A stretch of DNA of 10,000 nucleotides from Stramonita haemastoma (taxonomy: Eukaryota > Mollusca > Gastropoda > Neogastropoda > Muricidae). A program made the position numbers and the translations under genes. Where the stretch lies: assembly GCA_030674155.1 (NCBI GenBank), contig CM060342.1, positions 3,690,808-3,700,807 of the forward strand. The letters run 5' to 3'. The notes under the pieces are model-generated. The model did no database searches and had not been told where the DNA came from. It saw only the letters and a list, made by a program, of their open reading frames with translations. Shown here piece by piece: positions 7,221 to 10,000 of the stretch. How positions within the stretch are numbered: the first letter of the stretch is position 1; the number at the start of each line of letters is the position of its first letter.

Positions 7221-7500
7221 GCCCCTCAGCTCAGTTGGCAGAGTGCTCACCCAATTAACTGAAGGTTAAGCAGTGCCAAGCTCATCCAGGACTTGGATGG
7301 CTGATCACAGGTGGTTAATCCCCTCCCCCCCCCCAAAAAAAAAGTGTGCATATCCAGAGATCATGGGTTCGGATCCGAGTCAGAACTCATCACATACATG
7401 AAGGGGCAGCAGAGAGACATCCAGAGTCATGAACTGGATGTGGGCCGGCCTCCCTAGAGTGTAAGGAAGATTAATTTAAAGGCCCGAAACACTTGTCTGA
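7221..7500 (+). mobile_element. tRNA-derived SINE with a 5S-like segment between boxes A and B
   Basis: TCAGCTCAGTTGG (7226-7238) fits a Pol III A box and GGTTCGGATCC (7366-7376) fits a B box. Flanking words typical of a tRNA (GGCAGAGTG after A, CATGGGTTC before B) are in place. The boxes are 140 bp apart, against the usual 30 to 60, so about 95 bp (roughly 7250-7343) separates two halves of one tRNA-like head. That extra piece contains a 5S-like stretch and ends C10-A9. The body after box B (to about 7500) shows no further recognised domain and its end is uncertain. No intact tRNA cloverleaf can be formed, so this is not a tRNA gene. Confidence 0.65.
7261..7320 (+). other. 5S rRNA-like segment
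   Basis: TAAGCAG (7267-7273) and ACTTGGATGG (7291-7300) match the internal promoter region of animal 5S rRNA. They are separated by 17 nt, the same spacing as in 5S (compare GAAGCTAAGCAG and ACTTGGATGGGAGACC). Following bases CTGATCACAGGTGGTTAAT are weakly similar to the next part of 5S. The 5' half of 5S is absent. It could be a 5S-derived SINE piece or a captured 5S pseudogene fragment. Confidence 0.55.
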
Positions 7501-8250
7501 AGGGGGCTTCTCCTCTGAGGACTCTCTGCTGCCATGCTCTATGCAGTTTCTTACCACTTAGCTGTTTTCATGAATGGCGTGGGAGTGGAGGGGGGGGGGG
7601 GGGGAGGGGAGTTAAGGGAGGTAAGAGGGACTAATGCTGATGACGTCATCACTACACAACATTAAGATTCTCTGAACACAAACTGCCCCTAGATTTCCCA
7701 TTCCATCATAAAATCAGGTCAGGCACACAAGCTCACTTGCCTTTTCCTCCTTCTAAGTACATACCAGCGGCTATAATTACTTCCAGACTTGCAGCAGGCT
7801 TTGTACCTGTGGCCTGATAGAGCTTCGGCACGTGGTAGCAGTTGGTGGAGGTCACTGCGTGATGGAAAACTACTGTGTGTAAATTCTGGCAAATCCCAGG
7901 TTGGAATTCCGGGTAGGGAATTATTTAATCCTGGCAAATCCTGGGTGGGGACTAAGAGGGGGTGGGTGTGGGTGTGATTGAACTTACTCTGGACTTTTGA
8001 CTTATTTTCCTACCCTTGCATTGCTTGTAACATTTGTGCAAAATATCTTTGGTGACATGTCACTATACTATGTTTAACAAGTGTTTTTTAAAATTGGTTT
8101 TTGGCTGTAAATAGAATTGTTCCCACTTTCCCCTGTTGTTTTTGTTGTGTGAAGATGTTTGTTTTTGGATTTTGACTGCTGTGCAAATCACGATAAAAGT
8201 TTTTACTGTCAAAAGTTCAAATAAAAAAAAAACCTACAGGGTGGTGAAAG
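7501..8250. other. Unassigned DNA with G-tracts and an A-rich end
   Basis: No gene is supported. A G15 run (7590-7604) is followed by GGGG, GGG and GGG tracts to 7629, a candidate G-quadruplex. The perfect palindrome GATGACGTCATC (7639-7650) contains a CRE. Two related words, CTGGCAAATCCCAGGTTGG (7887 on) and CTGGCAAATCCTGGGTGGG (7932 on), form an imperfect direct repeat. The T-rich stretch 7985-8215 ending in AATAAA (8220-8225) and an A-run looks like a 3' UTR or retroposon end, but no upstream coding sequence is attached. Short opposing frames at 7719-7937 and 7789-7977 lack any domain. Confidence 0.4.
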
Positions 8251-8254
8251 TTGA

Positions 8255-8665
8255 AGAGGTGGGTCGGTGGTCTAGAGGTAAGGCCCCTGCCTAGAAAGCG
8301 AAAAGTCCAGGTCGAAGTATGTGTGGTGCAATCCAGTTTGGGCCCAAAATTTCTCCCTCCCCCCCCCCCCCCCCATTCATTAGATAGTGGGTAGTGGTCT
8401 GAGTGTTAGTCTTTCAGATGAAATGATAAACCGCCTGTATTACACAACCTTTTTTAGGGCATGTAGAAGAACCTACAGAAACAAGGGAGTTATCCCTGGC
8501 AACATTCTGTAGAGAAAAAGCCACTCTGATAGGAAAAAGAAAAAGAAAGAAATAATGGGTGGCGCTGCTCTTGTGGCGACGTGCTCTCCCCAGGGAGACA
8601 GAGCAGCCAGATTTGCAGGCAGAGAAATCTGCCGTGACTTAAAAGTGGTTAAAAATTAAAGAATT
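8255..8665 (+). mobile_element. tRNA-headed SINE, near complete
   Basis: A Pol III-like A box, TGGTCTAGAGG (8268-8278), and a diverged B box, GGTCGAAGTAT (8310-8320), are 42 bp apart, a normal spacing for a tRNA-derived head. A C16 run (8359-8374) separates the head from the body. The body has GGTCTGAGTGTTAGTCTTTC (8396 on), AGAAGAACCTACAGAAACAAGG (8465-8486, trimmed similarity to the 69-bp units below), AACATTCTGTAGAGAAAAAG, and a 3' domain TGGGTGGCGCTG (8556 on) to GAGAAATCTG (8622 on). It ends A/T-rich near 8650-8662. It is the reference copy for the related bodies at 2353-2640 and 8974-9365. Such elements depend on a partner LINE for copying; which one is not shown here. Confidence 0.75.
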
Positions 8666-8973
8666 CATTCGCTCTTTCTTCTGTTTGTACACATGTTTGT
8701 TTCTTTTTCTTTTTTACTCTCCCCCAGTTTCACCCTCTGTTTTGAAGTAGCTGTGAGGAGAGATAGAACTGTTAGACTTGGAATACATTTATTACATGAT
8801 TTTCTGGGACTTTGTTATTTTATTTACCATTGTCTCTATCAGTATGCCTGTGTGTCTGTCTGTGGGTCTGTCTGTCTGTCTGCCTGTCTGTATCTCTGTT
8901 TGTATGTTTGTTTTTTAGTCTCATCTGGGGGGTGGTCTGGGTACTACTATTTTCAAATGTGAAAATAAAGCAA
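8666..8973. other. Unassigned spacer with imperfect (CTGT)n
   Basis: T-rich DNA. An imperfect tract of CTGT/CTGC units with variants runs from about 8844 to 8906 and explains the cysteine-rich frames read across it (8693-8997). No gene is seen. Confidence 0.6.
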
Positions 8974-9365
8974 GGGCGTGTGTGCAGCGTGCATTAAGTG
9001 CGCGTAAAAAAACCTAGGGTAACAAGAAAGTTGTCCCTCCGAGGGCATGTGTGCAGCGTGAATTAAGTGCACGTAAAACAACCTAGGGCAACAAGAAAGT
9101 TGTCCCTCCGAGGGCGTTTGTGCAGAATGCATTAAGTGCACGTTAAAGAACCCAGGGCAACAAGAAAGTTGTCCCTCCGAGGGCGTTTGTGCAGAATGCA
9201 TTAAGTGCACGTTAAAAAACCTAGGGTAACAAGACAGTTGTCCCTGACAAAATCCTATAAAAAAATATAAAAAAACCTGAGAAAAACAGACAACCTTGCA
9301 GGCATGGAAAAAAAAGAGCATGCTGCGTTTCTTTTTGTGGTGTCTCCCTCTTCTCAGGGAAAATA
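8974..9365 (+). mobile_element. SINE body with a 69-bp segment amplified 4 times
   Basis: Units start at 8974, 9043, 9112 and 9181, exactly 69 bp apart. Each has GGGCRTKTGTGCAG, then ATTAAGTGCACGT (GCGCGT in the first), AACCYAGGGYAACAAGA and AGTTGTCCCTCCGA. After the fourth copy the sequence continues as a normal SINE 3' half: GACAAAATCCTATAAAAAAA, then ATGGAAAAAAAAGAGCATGC and GGTGTCTCCCTCTTCTCAGGG (about 9340-9360), comparable to 8555-8600. The central domain of one SINE has therefore become a small tandem array. The period is 23 codons, so the minus strand reads as a 23-residue repeat (8953-9321), a by-product and not a gene. No tRNA head is visible upstream. Confidence 0.75.
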
Positions 9366-9444
9366 CTCAATACGCTATTCAAAACAGAACATTCCCGTAG
9401 TTGGAAGGTGGCTACCTAAATAGGGAGTGTTGGAGTGGGGGTGT

Positions 9445-9463
9445 GGGGGGGGGGGGGGGGGGG
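9445..9463. repeat. G19 homopolymer
   Basis: Nineteen consecutive G, preceded by TGGGGGTGTG. It is a candidate quadruplex and a likely source of sequencing length error. Confidence 0.95.
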
Positions 9464-9589
9464 CAACAACGGTCGCACCATAAAACTCCCATCATTGGTA
9501 AGCTTTGGAATTCTGGTTGAGGAACGGGGAAAACAACAAAACAAAGCAAAGCGCAAAACAAGACTAAGCTACATCATTCTGTACAGTAA

Positions 9590-9717
9590 AACACATTACA
9601 ATACAACGCAACACACTATAATATAAGAAAACACAATGCAATGCAACACAACACACAGACACAGACACAGACAGACATACACACATACGCGCGCGCGCGC
9701 GTGCGCGCACGCACACA
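9590..9717. repeat. A/C-rich degenerate repeat grading into (CA)(GACA)(CG) tract
   Basis: Loosely repeated pentamer-like words (ACAAT, GCAAC, ACACA) run from about 9590, then CAGACA units, then strictly alternating purine-pyrimidine sequence at 9675-9717 with a central CG run. It ends right at the start of R copy 3. Cysteine/arginine-rich frames on the minus strand are artefacts of it. Confidence 0.8.
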
Positions 9718-9718
9718 G

Positions 9719-9905
9719 AACATCTTGGGCAGTCGTTAAATCCTGTTCCGCTTTTCGTAAGAATAGGCCATTGTGTGCCGGTAAGAACAGATAACAAGCG
9801 TTAGAAAACTGTATACACACGGGGACTGGACGTTAAAAAGCATATGAGTGCTTATTCCATTATGCTCGAAATAAAAGAATAAATAATAAAGAAAGAAAGA
9901 ATAAT
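9719..9905 (+). mobile_element. Dispersed element R, copy 3
   Basis: It shares with copy 1 CATCTTG, GTTAAATCC (9735 on), CCGCTTTTCGTAAGA (9749 on), TAGGCCAT, TGTGTGCCGGT, ATACACACGGGGACTGGA (9813 on), GAGTGCTTATTCCATTAT (9846 on) and CTCGAAATAAAAGAATAAAT. The tail is A-rich with GAAAGAAAGA. Copy 3 matches copy 1 better than copy 2 in the middle. It has microsatellite on both sides. Confidence 0.75.
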
Positions 9906-9908
9906 GAA

Positions 9909-10000
9909 AACACACACACACACGCGCACGCGCGCGCAAGCGCGCACGCACGCACATACGTAGGCACGCACTCATGCACGCACGCGCACACACGCACATA
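9909..10000. repeat. CA/CG-rich tract running off the right edge
   Basis: CA run, then CG-rich and GCAC repeats with a few breaks in alternation (for example CAAGC and AGGC). It directly follows the R copy 3 tail, as the 4801-4931 tract follows R copy 2. Confidence 0.9.

Noticed and set aside
7226..7376. Functional tRNA gene
   Set aside because: A and B boxes are present but 140 bp apart with no cloverleaf or anticodon arm; better explained as a split SINE head.
7719..7977. Overlapping opposite-strand frames of 62-72 codons
   Set aside because: Overlapping antisense frames without domains, in sequence with no other gene signals.
8220..8225. AATAAA as the polyadenylation signal of a host gene
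   Set aside because: No coding sequence upstream on the plus strand; an A-rich retroposon end explains it equally well.
8953..9321. 122-residue minus-strand frame with 23-residue repeats (GQLSCCP type)
   Set aside because: The period comes from the 69-bp tandem amplification of a SINE core; the peptide has no recognised domain.

Overview
The window looks like repeat-dominated intergenic DNA from an animal nuclear genome, most likely an invertebrate and plausibly a marine gastropod mollusc. The evidence is a degraded LINE reverse transcriptase of the type common in invertebrate genomes, several tRNA-derived SINE-like bodies, very long (CA)n, (TA)n and (ACAG)n microsatellites, and two large minisatellite arrays. 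The host assignment is inference from repeat style, not from a marker gene. I see no convincing host protein-coding gene, no functional rRNA or tRNA gene, and nothing bacterial or viral.

Layout. 1-1204: 5'-truncated LINE on the minus strand with a reverse transcriptase frame broken by one stop; it runs off the left edge. 1205-2081: unassigned. 2082-2249: seven 24-bp tandem units. 2353-2640: an old SINE-like body. 2851-2913: (AT)n. 3292-3362: (GT)n. 3546-3600: (ACAG)n directly followed by copy 1 of a roughly 180-bp dispersed element (element R). 3900-4150: unassigned, repeat-like. 4273-4524: 252 bp of strictly alternating purine-pyrimidine sequence. 4570-4800: copy 2 of R, then a second alternating CG/CA tract at 4821-4931. 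4951-5000: possible 5S-like scrap. 5089-6038: a 28-copy minisatellite with 31/32/38-bp units and a higher-order pattern of 188 bp. 6469-7006: 17 copies of a 32-bp unit carrying a CRE-like ACGTCA core. 7221-7500: tRNA-like SINE head with a 5S-like segment between its A and B boxes. 7501-8250: unassigned, with G-tracts and an A-rich end. 8255-8665: tRNA-headed SINE. 8974-9365: related SINE body with a 69-bp segment amplified four times. 9445-9463: a G19 run. 9675-10000: CA/CG tracts flanking copy 3 of R.

The parts do not form a pathway. The signals worth attention are structural: how satellites, SINE cores and microsatellites are nested. Three R copies lie in the same orientation, all next to microsatellites. 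A SINE core has turned into a tandem array. A minisatellite keeps an exact 32-bp register around a transcription-factor-like motif. All open frames other than the LINE are explained as low-complexity translations or chance frames.
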